Shown piece after piece: positions 7,654-16,505 of a stretch of 64,000 nucleotides of DNA. This stretch comes from Chryseosolibacter sp964551035 (GTDB taxonomy: Bacteria; Bacteroidota; Bacteroidia; Cytophagales; Cyclobacteriaceae): positions 1 through 64,000 of the forward strand of contig CAZKBK010000026.1 of NCBI GenBank assembly GCA_964551035.1, given 5' to 3'. A program made the position numbers and the translations under genes. Every line of letters begins with the position of its first letter. The first letter of the stretch is position 1. The notes beneath the pieces were generated by a model that worked only from the letters and a program-made list of their open reading frames with translations, searched no databases and was not told the DNA's origin.

Positions 7654-8508
7654 TTAACAACCCACACTCCGGTGTTCAGCCACCGGCACAACGACCTCAT
7701 TTTCCTTTGCCGGTGCAGACAAAAATAATGTTGGGGCGGTCACATTATAGTGATTGGACAGTTCGATAATCAAATCAAGTTTCTTATCACCGTCGATGTC
7801 GCCCGCCCAGATGATCGACGTCATGGCGTCATCGAAAGCATGATGGATCACCAGCAGGGCAACCGTAGTTTTTTCTTCGAGGGTCCTGGAGATGTAAAGG
7901 TGATAATTCGTCACGGACGTCACCCCCCTGTCCGTGGTCAGCGCCTCGCCGGTAGCGAAGATGCGATATGGAATCCCCTCGTAGGTGAAATTGACAGTAT
8001 CGCCCGGATAAATGGTCGACGGAATGTCGGCGTGAGTGGTTTGGGTTTCCGCCAGGTCAAGGCCTGTGATGAGGAGAACGGGCCATTCGGAGGACTCGGT
8101 TTCTACTTCCCAACCGGTCTTCTCGCCTTTTTCCACGTCATCAAACAAGCCATCTGCAACCCTGGTGGTGATGATCTTTGTTTTTCGAATAGAAAAACCC
8201 TGCTCACCCGGAAACAAACCATACCAGTTCTCCTTGTCAGCACCTTCCCACACTTCGTCACTGTGAAACGTTCCGGCGGTCAATATCCGAACCTGCTCAG
8301 TGCGTGCCGGCCTTTCCGGCGCCACAGTAATTGCACTGTCGGCGGGCGGGGCCTCTTTCACAACGGGCACAACTTCCGCCATCGAAACCCGGACTGTGTC
8401 GGCGTTGGCACTGGTGTTCACGTCAGCCGTATTTGTTACATGGCCATGATCGCGCGAACAGGTAAAAAGAACACAAACACCCGCGGCGAATAAGATCTTT
8501 ACGCTCAT
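7654..8508 (-). CDS. Hypothetical lipoprotein
   Basis: ATG 8508 gives a short lipoprotein signal (MSVKILFAAGVCVLFTC), with Cys17 as probable lipidation site, followed by a Ser/Thr/Ala/Pro-rich linker to about residue 70. The rest (about 210 residues) is a beta-rich domain with TAGTFHSDEVWEGADKENWY near its start and WAGDIDGDKKLDLIIELSNH near the end; the latter DxDxDxxxD pattern resembles a single FG-GAP/calcium-binding loop. No enzyme family recognised. The frame upstream of 8508 lacks a plausible start. Confidence 0.7.
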   Translation of the reverse strand: MSVKILFAAGVCVLFTCSRDHGHVTNTADVNTSANADTVRVSMAEVVPVVKEAPPADSAITVAPERPARTEQVRILTAGTFHSDEVWEGADKENWYGLFPGEQGFSIRKTKIITTRVADGLFDDVEKGEKTGWEVETESSEWPVLLITGLDLAETQTTHADIPSTIYPGDTVNFTYEGIPYRIFATGEALTTDRGVTSVTNYHLYISRTLEEKTTVALLVIHHAFDDAMTSIIWAGDIDGDKKLDLIIELSNHYNVTAPTLFLSAPAKENEVVVPVAEHRSVGC

Positions 8509-8663
8509 CTCAGGAAAATTATAGTTGCCTGCGTACGCTATTTCAAATTTAAGATAATTGTTGGTAAGGAATAGTCCGCTGGTTGCATTTAATACGCGCG
8601 CATTGCAACAGCCACTGCCTGCAGGAAGCTGCATGGCCCCTGGGCTAAAGTTTTTCGGCGATC

Positions 8664-9014
8664 TCAGGCTCCAAAATCCCAAGACCCATCTTCATCGTTC
8701 TTTCGTCTGGTTTCCTCCTTTGACTGCGCGAGGTGTGCTGCGACAAGTTCATCGGTGATCAGAAGTTCGCCTGACCGACGTTGTTGCATGGGTGGGTTGT
8801 CGGGGTAAGTGGTAAACTCTGTTTCAATGGTGATGGTATAATCAAACGTCACCTGCCATCCGTCGCCTGTATTTTTGGGATCGCTGATCGTATTTATGGA
8901 TAATGCCACGAAGCCCAAATGGCCGCCGGAACCAACGCCGTCACCCGCGTTCCCGGTTCGGGCCAGGTGCGCCTTTACTACTTCCCAGATGAGCGATGAA
9001 CCAGGCTGTTTCAT
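8664..9014 (-). CDS. Hypothetical small cytosolic protein
   Basis: This 116-residue protein has no signal or membrane segment. The centre contains GWQVTFDYTITIETEFTTYP, a strand-rich segment, and the C-terminus is acidic and polar (QSKEETRRKNDEDGSWDFGA). The start MKQPGSSLIWEVVKAHL looks natural. No family recognised. It is upstream of, and in the same direction as, the lipoprotein gene, with a 155-nt gap. Confidence 0.5.
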   Translation of the reverse strand: MKQPGSSLIWEVVKAHLARTGNAGDGVGSGGHLGFVALSINTISDPKNTGDGWQVTFDYTITIETEFTTYPDNPPMQQRRSGELLITDELVAAHLAQSKEETRRKNDEDGSWDFGA

Positions 9015-9153
9015 TCAAATGCCAAAATAATGATTTTCCTCCTTGTCGGAACCCCTTTTCGTTGCCGATCTACCTATTCCTCCGGCCTTGTTGTTCGCGA
9101 TCAGCCTTTTCCCAGGTCCCGTTTTCTGGCATCAGATTTGACCCACCCCTTGC

Positions 9154-9636
9154 ATGCCCTTTGCAGCGCGACACAACCTGTTGATCATTTCGCTCGTGCT
9201 CTCTCCGCACATCGGCGCGGCGCAACACCTGCCGGCCGACTCCTGCAAAAGATTCATTACAGGCACCTTTCTGGTCGAAGGCAGTGAACACATCAGGATC
9301 AGGAGAACCGCGCGCCATCAGTATGAAACGGACTCCCGGAATAAGACCCGGTCAAAATACAAAATAGAATGGGTCGGCGATTGTGCCTACAACATCACGC
9401 TGATACGCACCACCGCCAGGGACCGGATAAGCCGGGACAAGATTGGTGCCGTTCAGCCGCACATCATCACCCATATCAACGGATCACGGTACACGTATAC
9501 AACGACTTTTTCCTTCCTGTCCGCCGATATGTGCGGAACCCTGACACGCATGGAACGCAAAGTGGCCACACTGATTAAGCAGCCAAGAGCGAAGAAGCGT
9601 AGGGCTAAGAGCAGAGAGCAAAGAGCTAAGAGCTAA
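9154..9636 (+). CDS. Secreted hypothetical protein whose C-terminus runs into a heptamer repeat
   Basis: The 160-residue product starts MPFAARHNLLIISLVLS and has a probable signal peptide ending near GAAQ. The body (SCKRFITGTFLVEG, HIRIRRTARHQYETD, SKYKIEWVGDCAYNITLIRTT) resembles a short Bacteroidota secreted beta-barrel family that I know only as uncharacterised. The last about 12 residues (KSREQRAKS) are encoded by the AGAGCNN tandem repeat starting at 9601, so the natural stop may have been lost and replaced by one supplied by the repeat. Confidence 0.62.
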   Translation: MPFAARHNLLIISLVLSPHIGAAQHLPADSCKRFITGTFLVEGSEHIRIRRTARHQYETDSRNKTRSKYKIEWVGDCAYNITLIRTTARDRISRDKIGAVQPHIITHINGSRYTYTTTFSFLSADMCGTLTRMERKVATLIKQPRAKKRRAKSREQRAKS

Positions 9637-9705
9637 GAGCTAAGAGCAGAGAGCTAAGAGCTAAGAGCTAAGAGCAGAGAGCAGAGAGCAAAGAGCAGAG
9701 AGCAG
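9601..9705. repeat. Tandem 7-bp repeat (AGAGCTA/AGAGCAG/AGAGCAA), 15 copies
   Basis: Fifteen consecutive heptamers can be read from 9601 to 9705. The first is degenerate (AGGGCTA); the rest follow AGAGC plus TA, AG or AA. A degraded extension reaches back to about 9583. The unit is not a multiple of three, so copy-number change would shift the reading frame of the overlapping gene that ends at 9636. The array separates that gene from a PAS-domain sensor starting at 9805. Confidence 0.95.
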
Positions 9706-9804
9706 AGCGCCATGGCTAAGGGCCAATTGCCAATGACCAGCCACCGATAGCGAATTCCCCAAACTTTTCGTATCCTTATGCTCGCCCTTTTTACCTGACC
9801 GCCT

Positions 9805-10710
9805 ATGAATCCCGACCCCAGCAGCGCCTTTGTCAAAAAGGTCTTATTGCGGCAATCAATCGGCTCCGTACGGTTGGTGATCGCGTTGTTCACCGTCACG
9901 GCTGCTGTCACGAAACTCTTGTATGACCGTTTTTTGCCGCACCTGAAAGACCTGGACGAGGTTCGCTGGACGATCATCGGGCTGGGCTGCGTATTTTTTC
10001 TGGCGACTTTTTTCCGGTATAAGCGCGGCGTCATGGTCGCCTACTTTCACCTTTTCCTGTACCTGAGCACACTCTGGTATGTCATCGCATTTGTTCTGAT
10101 CAACCGGTTCGACCCCAACGCGGTCACCATTTTGATATTGGTTGTTGGCGCCAGCACGGTGATCTTCAACAACCTCTTCTACTATGGCGTACAGGGCGGC
10201 CTCGTGGTCCTGGCTTCCCTGTTCTCTTATTCGAACGCCGAGTTGAACGATGAAACCCTCATCGCATTCCTGAATCTGATGCTGGCGCTCGGGGTCTTCG
10301 GGATTGTGATCGCCGTTCGCCTGAACCTCATTTCCAAGGTAATGAATTCGCACGCCACCCTGGAACGGCTCAACGTCTTGTCGATCGTTGCGAACAAGGC
10401 AGGTGAGATTGTCTTCGTCAGCCCGTCCGTGAAAAGCCTCCTGGGATACGACCCGAAGGAGCTTGTGAAAGAGGGCTGGTGGCATTCCCCGCACCTGAGC
10501 GACGGCTGGATCAGCCGTGACTATATTTTAAATTACCCCAACATCCTTCCAAAGGAGATCATGTCCATGGAAACAAGTCTTCAGCGCAAAGACGGAAGCA
10601 CGGTGTGGTTCAGTTGGGTGAATTCGCTTATGCCGAATGGCAACTATGTCGGTGTTGGATTGGATGTGACGAAGTATAAGCAGGGCGATTTGATTGAAAC
10701 TGAAGGATAG
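9805..10710 (+). CDS. Membrane PAS-domain sensor without output domain
   Basis: The 301-residue protein has about six transmembrane helices in residues 20-180 (for example TIIGLGCVFFLATFF, FHLFLYLSTLWYVIAFVLI, LGVFGIVIAVRLNLI) and then one PAS domain at about 188-295 (LSIVANKAGEIVFVSPSVKS LLGYDP, MSMETSLQRKDGSTVWFSWV, GVGLDVTKYK). It stops immediately after the PAS domain: there is no HisKA, HATPase, GGDEF or HTH. Related Bacteroidota proteins usually continue into a histidine kinase, so this is either a stand-alone sensory module or a truncated one. Neighbouring genes do not supply an in-frame kinase. Confidence 0.78.
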   Translation: MNPDPSSAFVKKVLLRQSIGSVRLVIALFTVTAAVTKLLYDRFLPHLKDLDEVRWTIIGLGCVFFLATFFRYKRGVMVAYFHLFLYLSTLWYVIAFVLINRFDPNAVTILILVVGASTVIFNNLFYYGVQGGLVVLASLFSYSNAELNDETLIAFLNLMLALGVFGIVIAVRLNLISKVMNSHATLERLNVLSIVANKAGEIVFVSPSVKSLLGYDPKELVKEGWWHSPHLSDGWISRDYILNYPNILPKEIMSMETSLQRKDGSTVWFSWVNSLMPNGNYVGVGLDVTKYKQGDLIETEG

Positions 10711-10887
10711 CTGCAGCGGCTGGCTTCCCTGGATACCGGACGGGAAGGTGGCGGGTCCAGTGTCCCGGCTTGCCTGAGGCATGGTCGTCTCCAGTCATCA
10801 GTTTACCCGTCTCCAACCCGTTAGGTGTCATAGCAGTCCGCAGCTTTGTGTCCCGGCACCAAGAAAGGTGCGTCGATCTCGCGCGAG

Positions 10888-11307
10888 CTATCCGTCACAT
10901 GTGCAGTCAATCGTGCCGCTGATCACAACGGTCTCATGGCATTCCTGACTACCATCCTCCTTCGTGATGACGTTGATTGTGCAATTGGCTGCAGTAAGGG
11001 TGAATACGCCGTGGCATCGCGCTTCCTTGTCTGCGCATGTAAATTTTTCGCAGTACGTCGCGGCCGACTTCTCCGCCTTTTCGATCATTGCTTCCTTGCT
11101 CTGGTCGCATTGCGAAGCAGAATAACAATCGCCATTGATAGGAGGTTTCACGGGGTACGTTCGGGTGTCGGTGATCGTGTGCTTATTGTGTCCGACACAC
11201 GTCTCGCCGGCCGCCACCGGCAGATCGGAAACCGGCGTTCCGCCCTGCTGGCACCCAGTCAGTGTGCCCAACAGGACAATCGATACAATTAGTGCTATCT
11301 TCTTCAT
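10888..11307 (-). CDS. Cys-rich hypothetical lipoprotein
   Basis: ATG 11307 gives MKKIALIVSIVLLGTLTGC, a good lipoprotein signal with Cys19 at the lipobox; the frame upstream has no signal. The 139-residue product has about ten further cysteines in the mature part (for example SQCDQSKEAM, YCEKFTCADKEARCHGV, GTIDCTCDG), consistent with a small disulfide-rich periplasmic or surface lipoprotein. No family recognised. It stands alone on the minus strand between the PAS sensor and the LytS/LytTR pair. Confidence 0.7.
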   Translation of the reverse strand: MKKIALIVSIVLLGTLTGCQQGGTPVSDLPVAAGETCVGHNKHTITDTRTYPVKPPINGDCYSASQCDQSKEAMIEKAEKSAATYCEKFTCADKEARCHGVFTLTAANCTINVITKEDGSQECHETVVISGTIDCTCDG

Positions 11308-11692
11308 AGTCGTTGTTTTCTCCCGACAATCATTTGGTACGAAGTATCCATGAGGCCGCGTTCTTACAACGCGATAACAGGGGCCAGCGAATTCAGCCGC
11401 CACCTGCGACACCCAACTATATGACTATTGTGCTTTGTCATTTTCCTGGTTGAATTGAAAAAAATGTGCAGCGGATATCACCTTGGACGGTCAGGAACAT
11501 ACGATTCTGCGAGCGCCTGTCAACCTCTGTGCCACGCCCATCTCGCGCAGGGAAGCTGTCCGGGGCACGCTTTGCATATAGCGACGCTCCCAACCACGTA
11601 AACCAGTGGTTAACCAATGGACTTTTTGTAAAATTTTTGATTACCTTCATAGGGATTCCAGGCAAGCCCACTAACCCCTGCAGACCCCACTC
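11308..11692. other. Intergenic region upstream of the LytS/LytTR pair
   Basis: These 385 bases between divergent genes hold no convincing coding frame. The main structure is the near-palindrome at 11603-11620, listed separately. I see no TAnnTTTG element at a suitable distance from either start. Confidence 0.6.
11592..11620. promoter_or_regulatory. Candidate operator: palindrome TGGTTAACCA with AACCA repeats
   Basis: TGGTTAACCA (11607-11616) is a perfect 10-bp palindrome, extended to 18 bp with one mismatch (CCAG...ATGG, 11603-11620). AACCA also occurs as direct repeats at 11592, 11601 and 11612, roughly one helical turn apart. It lies about 75 bp before the sensor-kinase start. LytTR regulators generally bind spaced repeats, so an autoregulatory site is plausible but unproven. 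Confidence 0.4.
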
Positions 11693-12601
11693 ATGGCCCG
11701 GCGCATGTTCCGCACCTGTTTAATCATCACGATCATCTTTTCGCTCGCTGGCTGTCATCGGGATGCGGCTCAACAGTACCTGGACGCAGCGTCGGTGGAT
11801 GACACCCTCCTTGAGCGGCAGGACCGCCAGATCCGGACCGCCATTCTCTTTACGCTCATCCCGGTGGTGGTGGCGTTTTCATTTTTCGTGTTCATCTTCT
11901 ATCGCGCCCGCCGCGAAGCGTTCTTCAAGCAGCAAGAGGTGGAGTTCCGCCTGGGAATGTCGGAGTTGGAGATGAAAGCCCTGCGCGCCCAGATGAATCC
12001 GCACTTTATTTTCAACTGTCTCAATTCCATCCACCATTGCATGCGGGGCAATGATGTCGCGCTGGCAGGAGACTACCTGGTGAAATTTTCGCAACTTATC
12101 CGCTATGTGCTGGAAAGTTCATCCTTCCGCATGATCCCGCTTTCCGAAGACCTGGATGCCCTCCGCGCTTACCTGCAGTTGGAACAATTCCGCATGCACC
12201 ACGCCTTCCAGTTCCGGATCGACGTGGCATCGATCCCCGACCCGCAGTCTGTATACGTTCCATCCATGATGATTCAACCGTTTGTAGAGAACGCCATCTG
12301 GCACGGGCTAAGCCAAAGCGGCCCCGGCGGCTTCATTCAGGTCGCCCTGACCCCGGAAGGAAATGACCTTTTGCGCTGCGTGATCGAAGACAATGGCAGG
12401 CGAGCGAAAGAGGACATCACGCACATGATGCCTGGTATCAGAAAGACGTCCATGGGAATGACCCTGATTAACGAACGCATTGGCGCGGTGAACCGCATAT
12501 TCAAGACACAAGCCGGCTTCACGATGGAAGACCGCTTACAGGACCCCGACCCCACGCCGGGAACGCGCATCGTGCTTAAGCTTCCCTTCGAACAAGACTG
12601 A
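11693..12601 (+). CDS. LytS-type sensor histidine kinase
   Basis: The 302-residue kinase has an N-terminal hydrophobic segment ending SLAGC (Cys21, lipobox-like), a transmembrane helix at about 48-70, a short coiled linker and a His_kinase domain: MNPHFIFNCLNSIHH with phospho-acceptor His104, then an HATPase region with the N box MIQPFVENAIWHGL (about 193-206) and G-box-like DNG and SMGMTLINERI. There is no large sensor domain, so it may sense through the membrane or a partner. It ends 8 nt before its response regulator, forming a two-component pair. The lipobox in front of a kinase transmembrane helix is unusual. Confidence 0.9.
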   Translation: MARRMFRTCLIITIIFSLAGCHRDAAQQYLDAASVDDTLLERQDRQIRTAILFTLIPVVVAFSFFVFIFYRARREAFFKQQEVEFRLGMSELEMKALRAQMNPHFIFNCLNSIHHCMRGNDVALAGDYLVKFSQLIRYVLESSSFRMIPLSEDLDALRAYLQLEQFRMHHAFQFRIDVASIPDPQSVYVPSMMIQPFVENAIWHGLSQSGPGGFIQVALTPEGNDLLRCVIEDNGRRAKEDITHMMPGIRKTSMGMTLINERIGAVNRIFKTQAGFTMEDRLQDPDPTPGTRIVLKLPFEQD

Positions 12602-12609
12602 TTGAAACC

Positions 12610-13362
12610 ATGCTGTACAAAGGATTTATTGTCGAGGACGAGTTGCACCAGGAGGAAACCCTTCGCCACCTGCTCGGCGAAATCTTTCCGGAACTCACCA
12701 TCGTTGGGACCGCAAATACGGTGCCCCTGGCGGAAAAAATGCTTCCCGAAGCCAGGCCCGACCTGGTGTTCATGGACGTCTTGCTTCCCCCACACACCTC
12801 CTTTGACCTGCTGAACGCCATGGACGAGATTCCCTTCGACATTATTTTTACCACGTCGTTCGAGGAGTATGCCGTCAGGGCATTCCGCTTGTCCGCCGTC
12901 GACTATCTGGTCAAACCGATCGCAAAGGACGACCTGTCGGCATCCATAGAGAAATTCAAGGCGAGAAGGTCATCGCAGGAGCGGGGCGTTCACCTGAAAA
13001 CGCTGATGGAAAACCTCCGCGAGACGAACGCGGAACACGTGCGCATTGCGTTACCCACCCTTACGGGCTATCTTTTTCTGAAGATCAACGAGATTGTTCG
13101 GTGCGAATCAGACAACACGTACACCACGTTCTTTACCGTGGACAAGCGAAAGATCGTCGTCTCGAGAACGCTGAAGGAGTGCGAGCAAATGCTGACCGGG
13201 TATCGGTTTTTCCGGGTCCACAACTCCCACATGATCAACCTGAGTTACATGGTTGAATATGTCAAGGGTGAAGGCGGGACGATCAGGATGGCGGACGGCG
13301 CGGAGGTGGATGTCAGCAGGAGGCGAAAGGAAGCCTTCCTGAAGATCCTGACCAGGGTTTGA
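12610..13362 (+). CDS. LytTR-family response regulator
   Basis: The 250-residue protein has an N-terminal receiver domain with acidic pair Glu9/Asp10, phospho-acceptor Asp56 (DLVFMDVLLP), Thr81-Thr82 and Lys102 (YLVKPI). A LytTR DNA-binding domain follows at about 148-247 (YLFLKINEIVRCESDNTYTT, FFRVHNSHMINLSYMVEYVK). It is co-transcribed with the LytS-type kinase. In Bacteroidota such pairs act on local promoters; the palindrome upstream of the kinase gene is a candidate target. Confidence 0.93.
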   Translation: MLYKGFIVEDELHQEETLRHLLGEIFPELTIVGTANTVPLAEKMLPEARPDLVFMDVLLPPHTSFDLLNAMDEIPFDIIFTTSFEEYAVRAFRLSAVDYLVKPIAKDDLSASIEKFKARRSSQERGVHLKTLMENLRETNAEHVRIALPTLTGYLFLKINEIVRCESDNTYTTFFTVDKRKIVVSRTLKECEQMLTGYRFFRVHNSHMINLSYMVEYVKGEGGTIRMADGAEVDVSRRRKEAFLKILTRV

Positions 13363-13457
13363 GCCGGAATCTTGCGCCGCCCGGCCACGTACCGGATCAT
13401 GTACGCCGGTTGCTGTTTTCAATTCGCGCGAATGGAGGCGTCCCCTTACCTTGGCTC

Positions 13458-13736
13458 ATGAAATTCAACTGCATGGAAAAGCTGGTCGCATCGACATTTA
13501 TCGGAGATGGCTCTTTGTGGCTGTTCCTCGACAACAAATTGATCATTGAGAATGTGGATTCCCTCACGATGGAACTCGCCGAGGAAGGAACCTACGTCGT
13601 GCACTGGTTTGTGGCGGGAATCCCGGGAAGTTCGTACAGCATTACCATATCGTCCCCGAAGGAAGCGCGGTACCAGCTTACGCGGGAGATTGCGGGTTCC
13701 GGAAAGGATTTCGGCGCGTTCCAATTCAAGGTTTGA
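13458..13736 (+). CDS. Small hypothetical protein
   Basis: ATG 13458 (MKFNCMEKLVASTFIG) gives 92 residues; the frame extends upstream to 13359, overlapping the regulator end, but without a better start. The product is strand-rich (DGSLWLFLDNKLIIENV, EGTYVVHWFVAGIPGSSYSI, AFQFKV), like a small beta-sandwich, and has no signal. No family recognised. It lies 95 nt after the response regulator and 41 nt before the next gene. Confidence 0.6.
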   Translation: MKFNCMEKLVASTFIGDGSLWLFLDNKLIIENVDSLTMELAEEGTYVVHWFVAGIPGSSYSITISSPKEARYQLTREIAGSGKDFGAFQFKV

Positions 13737-13777
13737 TCTGGTAAACACTAAACATTCATCTGTAACCCCATAATTCT

Positions 13778-14608
13778 ATGACACCAAGAAAGACAACTGC
13801 ATTTATCATCATTGCCCTGGCGCTCGTCGGACTGCTTGGGGCGATGAAAAGCTGCTCCCCGGCGACTAAGCCTATGGAGTACCAGCCCGTGAAGATGATG
13901 ACGGAAGAATACACCCTTAAAGAGGCCGCCCGGATTGCGGTGAATTTTTTGCATGAGGGAAAAAGAAGGCAGCTCGCTACAACGGGAGGGTTCAGTGGTG
14001 TTTTTCCGGTAAGATTTTTTCAAGCTGCTGTAGACTGCACCAGGAGAAATGCCGGTATCGCCCTATGGTTTTGCCTCGATCCCACCAAAAATGACTTCTT
14101 TCTAGCCCTGGAGCCGGAGGTCAGGATATATGACAAGGACAATCTGCCCCAATATCCTGCGTCAGGTGTAAAGACGTTGTTCAAGAGCAAGACACAGGCA
14201 TTTTACCCCCCCACCCTGGATGCGACTGAGGACAACCTGATGAATTTTCTCACCGCCAACCACGGGACGCCCACCGATGTGGTGCCGATTGATGTCAGCG
14301 AGGTGACGAAGGCCATTGACCATTTTCAGGATGAATGGGGCAACGAATGTAAATATAGCTTTTCATTTTTTGCTGAGAATGTCGAGGAAGACTTGAGCGA
14401 CTGTTTGGCCAAAGCAGGAGCCGACGGTTACCTGCGCTACTACATCGGCTACGAAATGCAGGACCCCGAGGAGGGTAAAGCGATGCCCAACAAGTTCAGG
14501 GTGATCCTTGTGGCCATAAACGCCAACGGTGAGGCTCAGGTCGCAGAGACCCGCGATCCTGGCGAAGATGGCATCCTTCAAAGTTCGTGGCCACCGCCGC
14601 CCTACTAA
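13778..14608 (+). CDS. Membrane-anchored hypothetical protein
   Basis: The 276-residue protein starts MTPRKTTAFIIIALALVGL, an N-terminal membrane anchor or uncleaved signal (a Cys follows at 26 but with no good lipobox). The exported part has four to five cysteines and acidic segments (PTDVVPIDVSEVTKAIDHFQ, NECKYSFSFFAENVEEDLSD) and ends in a Pro-rich tail (SSWPPPPY). No enzyme motifs seen. It is followed by a strong hairpin at 14632-14659 that probably ends the transcript. Confidence 0.68.
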   Translation: MTPRKTTAFIIIALALVGLLGAMKSCSPATKPMEYQPVKMMTEEYTLKEAARIAVNFLHEGKRRQLATTGGFSGVFPVRFFQAAVDCTRRNAGIALWFCLDPTKNDFFLALEPEVRIYDKDNLPQYPASGVKTLFKSKTQAFYPPTLDATEDNLMNFLTANHGTPTDVVPIDVSEVTKAIDHFQDEWGNECKYSFSFFAENVEEDLSDCLAKAGADGYLRYYIGYEMQDPEEGKAMPNKFRVILVAINANGEAQVAETRDPGEDGILQSSWPPPPY

Positions 14609-14631
14609 ACCACATTTTTGGTTATATTGAA

Positions 14632-14659
14632 GAAGACAGGACCCTCAGGTTCTGTCTTC
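14632..14659 (+). terminator. Probable transcription terminator hairpin
   Basis: GAAGACAGGACC and GGTTCTGTCTTC form a 12-bp stem with one G-T pair around a CTCA loop, 24 nt after the stop at 14608. The following sequence is only moderately T-rich, so efficiency is uncertain. Confidence 0.6.
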
Positions 14660-14676
14660 TCCAATTATAAAGCCCC

Positions 14677-15318
14677 ATGTCCGAACAGGTTTTCTATTAC
14701 TTGCAAGTGACCTCCACCCTCTCCGTTGTGTTGCCGCTGGCGGCGGGGGGGCTGCGCTTCCGCCACCTGGATGTCACCATGCGGTGTTTCATGGGCTTCC
14801 TTGCAGTGGGATTTGCGGTAGATCTGTCGGGCTGGTATTTTGCCCTTTCGGAAAAGTTCTCCCACAACGAGTCGTTACGGCATGCCTATGACCTCTTTGA
14901 GGCGGTCTTCCTGCTTTGGATCATCGGCCGGCTGGCAGGCCACCCGTTGTTGAAGAAATTGTTTACCTGGCTCCTTTTTCCCCTCCTGATTTTCTGGGCG
15001 CTGCGTTTTTATGACCGGGACCTGATGTCCGTGTTCAAATCGGCGACGCAGATCCTTTTTGCGTTCACGGCCAGTTATGTCATCCTCCGGATGGTCGAAA
15101 AAACGGAAGGCGTCTCCCGCGTCATGGGCTTTTGGGTGCTTCTGGGCATCTTCTTCTATTGCTTCACGACCTACTTCATCATGGGCCTGCTCGCAACGGC
15201 GCTTTCCAACGCCTGGGTCATCCACAACATCATCAACGTGGCCACCAACCTGATCTATGTTGCCGGTTTTACCCGGTCCAGGTCCTCGGTCGCAGGGTCT
15301 CCCTCTGCCGGTTTCTAA
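14677..15318 (+). CDS. Multi-pass membrane protein of unknown function
   Basis: The 213-residue hydrophobic protein has about seven predicted transmembrane segments (for example FMGFLAVGFAVDLSGWYFAL, LFTWLLFPLLIFWAL, ILFAFTASYVILRMV, VLLGIFFYCFTTYFIMGLL). The topology resembles small Bacteroidota membrane proteins often found near signalling genes, but no catalytic motif is visible. The start at 14677 follows the terminator by 17 nt. Function unknown. Confidence 0.68.
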   Translation: MSEQVFYYLQVTSTLSVVLPLAAGGLRFRHLDVTMRCFMGFLAVGFAVDLSGWYFALSEKFSHNESLRHAYDLFEAVFLLWIIGRLAGHPLLKKLFTWLLFPLLIFWALRFYDRDLMSVFKSATQILFAFTASYVILRMVEKTEGVSRVMGFWVLLGIFFYCFTTYFIMGLLATALSNAWVIHNIINVATNLIYVAGFTRSRSSVAGSPSAGF

Positions 15319-15477
15319 GTCTCCGCCGCCGGATTCCGGCCCGTTGATTCCCGATGCTAAGGCGTGGTGGCGCGCCTGCGCATATCCATCTAGTTTGGTT
15401 CTGAAATCGGAAACAAACCGTCGCGACGACGGCTTGCCCGGGGTCGTTATTGTTTCACCAACAAAATTTACCTGACC

Positions 15478-16464
15478 ATGAAAGCATTCTTCCTTTTTCC
15501 TTTGCTGATTTCTGCCGCCGGCGTTTTTGGGCAGAAGTACTACGAAATCGACCTCTCAAGGGACGAGCACGATGAACAGACGATCTCGCTGGACTACGAA
15601 GGAATAAAGCTTGTCAATAAGCTTAGCGGCAAACCCTATTCCGTACAAATCGAAGTGGAACTTCTGTCGGTAGCGGAGGATAAGGTGTCGCAGGAAGTTT
15701 TTTTTCGAAACAGAACATGCGTGAAGTCCCTACTTACGGGACTTAGCGATGCAACAGATGAAAAAGCTGTACGGGATACGCTAAACGCACTTAGAGCGAA
15801 AAGAAACAAGAATGCCGACGACCGGGCCTGTCTGGAAGCGGCGCTGGAGGTGGCAACCCGTCAAACTACTGAAACGCGCTCATTTTACTTCGAACTCGCA
15901 AAGAACCAGAAGATACACATTACCATCACGCGCGACGGCGGCGCCAAGTCATGGAAGATCACCCTGCGTACACCGCGGGAAGCCAACTACCTGAGCCATT
16001 TCGGCTTTACTTTCGTGCCCAACGGAAACAGGAACAGCGATCGTTACTACGCGAAAGAAACGGCCGACGGCGTTTACACCGTCACCGCCATGAACGAAAA
16101 TGGTGAACCCTTCTGGAAGGACCTTTCACTGACCGCCAACTACATTATTCCACTCACCAAACAGGTTCGAAGGGTCAGGCTGGGCGTGAATGGTGGCTTT
16201 GGCCTGAACGGGGACGCGAGCTTCAGCGTAATGGCGGGCGGCACGTTGCTCTTCTACGACTTTTTTTCGGTGAACGTCAACGCGGGATTGCATAACCGCT
16301 ATAAGTTGAAAGGTGAGTATGCCCCTGGCCAGGAGCTAAGCGAAAATCTCAGTGTCGACCAGTTGAACGACTACGGGTTCAGGCCGGCCCTTATGGTCTC
16401 ATTGGGCTTCCGGCTCTCCAAGGAACAGATGCAATCGCCACAGGAAGAGAAGGGCGAGAAGTGA
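15478..16464 (+). CDS. Secreted hypothetical protein
   Basis: The 328-residue product has a clear signal peptide (MKAFFLFPLLISAAGVFGQ). The mature N-terminal half is acidic (YYEIDLSRDEHDEQTISLDY) with a helical Arg-rich middle (DTLNALRAKRNKNADDRACL). The C-terminal half (about 165-315) is strand-rich and includes SHFGFTFVPNGNRN and LGVNGGFGLNGDASFSVMAG, resembling an outer-membrane or porin-like barrel. It is followed within about 40 nt by another exported gene, so the two may act together. No family recognised. Confidence 0.68.
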   Translation: MKAFFLFPLLISAAGVFGQKYYEIDLSRDEHDEQTISLDYEGIKLVNKLSGKPYSVQIEVELLSVAEDKVSQEVFFRNRTCVKSLLTGLSDATDEKAVRDTLNALRAKRNKNADDRACLEAALEVATRQTTETRSFYFELAKNQKIHITITRDGGAKSWKITLRTPREANYLSHFGFTFVPNGNRNSDRYYAKETADGVYTVTAMNENGEPFWKDLSLTANYIIPLTKQVRRVRLGVNGGFGLNGDASFSVMAGGTLLFYDFFSVNVNAGLHNRYKLKGEYAPGQELSENLSVDQLNDYGFRPALMVSLGFRLSKEQMQSPQEEKGEK

Positions 16465-16505
16465 GATCAATCATCACTAATGTTAAGCCACAAACTAAAT
16501 CTTCT

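Noticed and set aside
9601..9705. Heptamer array considered as a CRISPR array
   Set aside because: Units are 7 bp without spacers.
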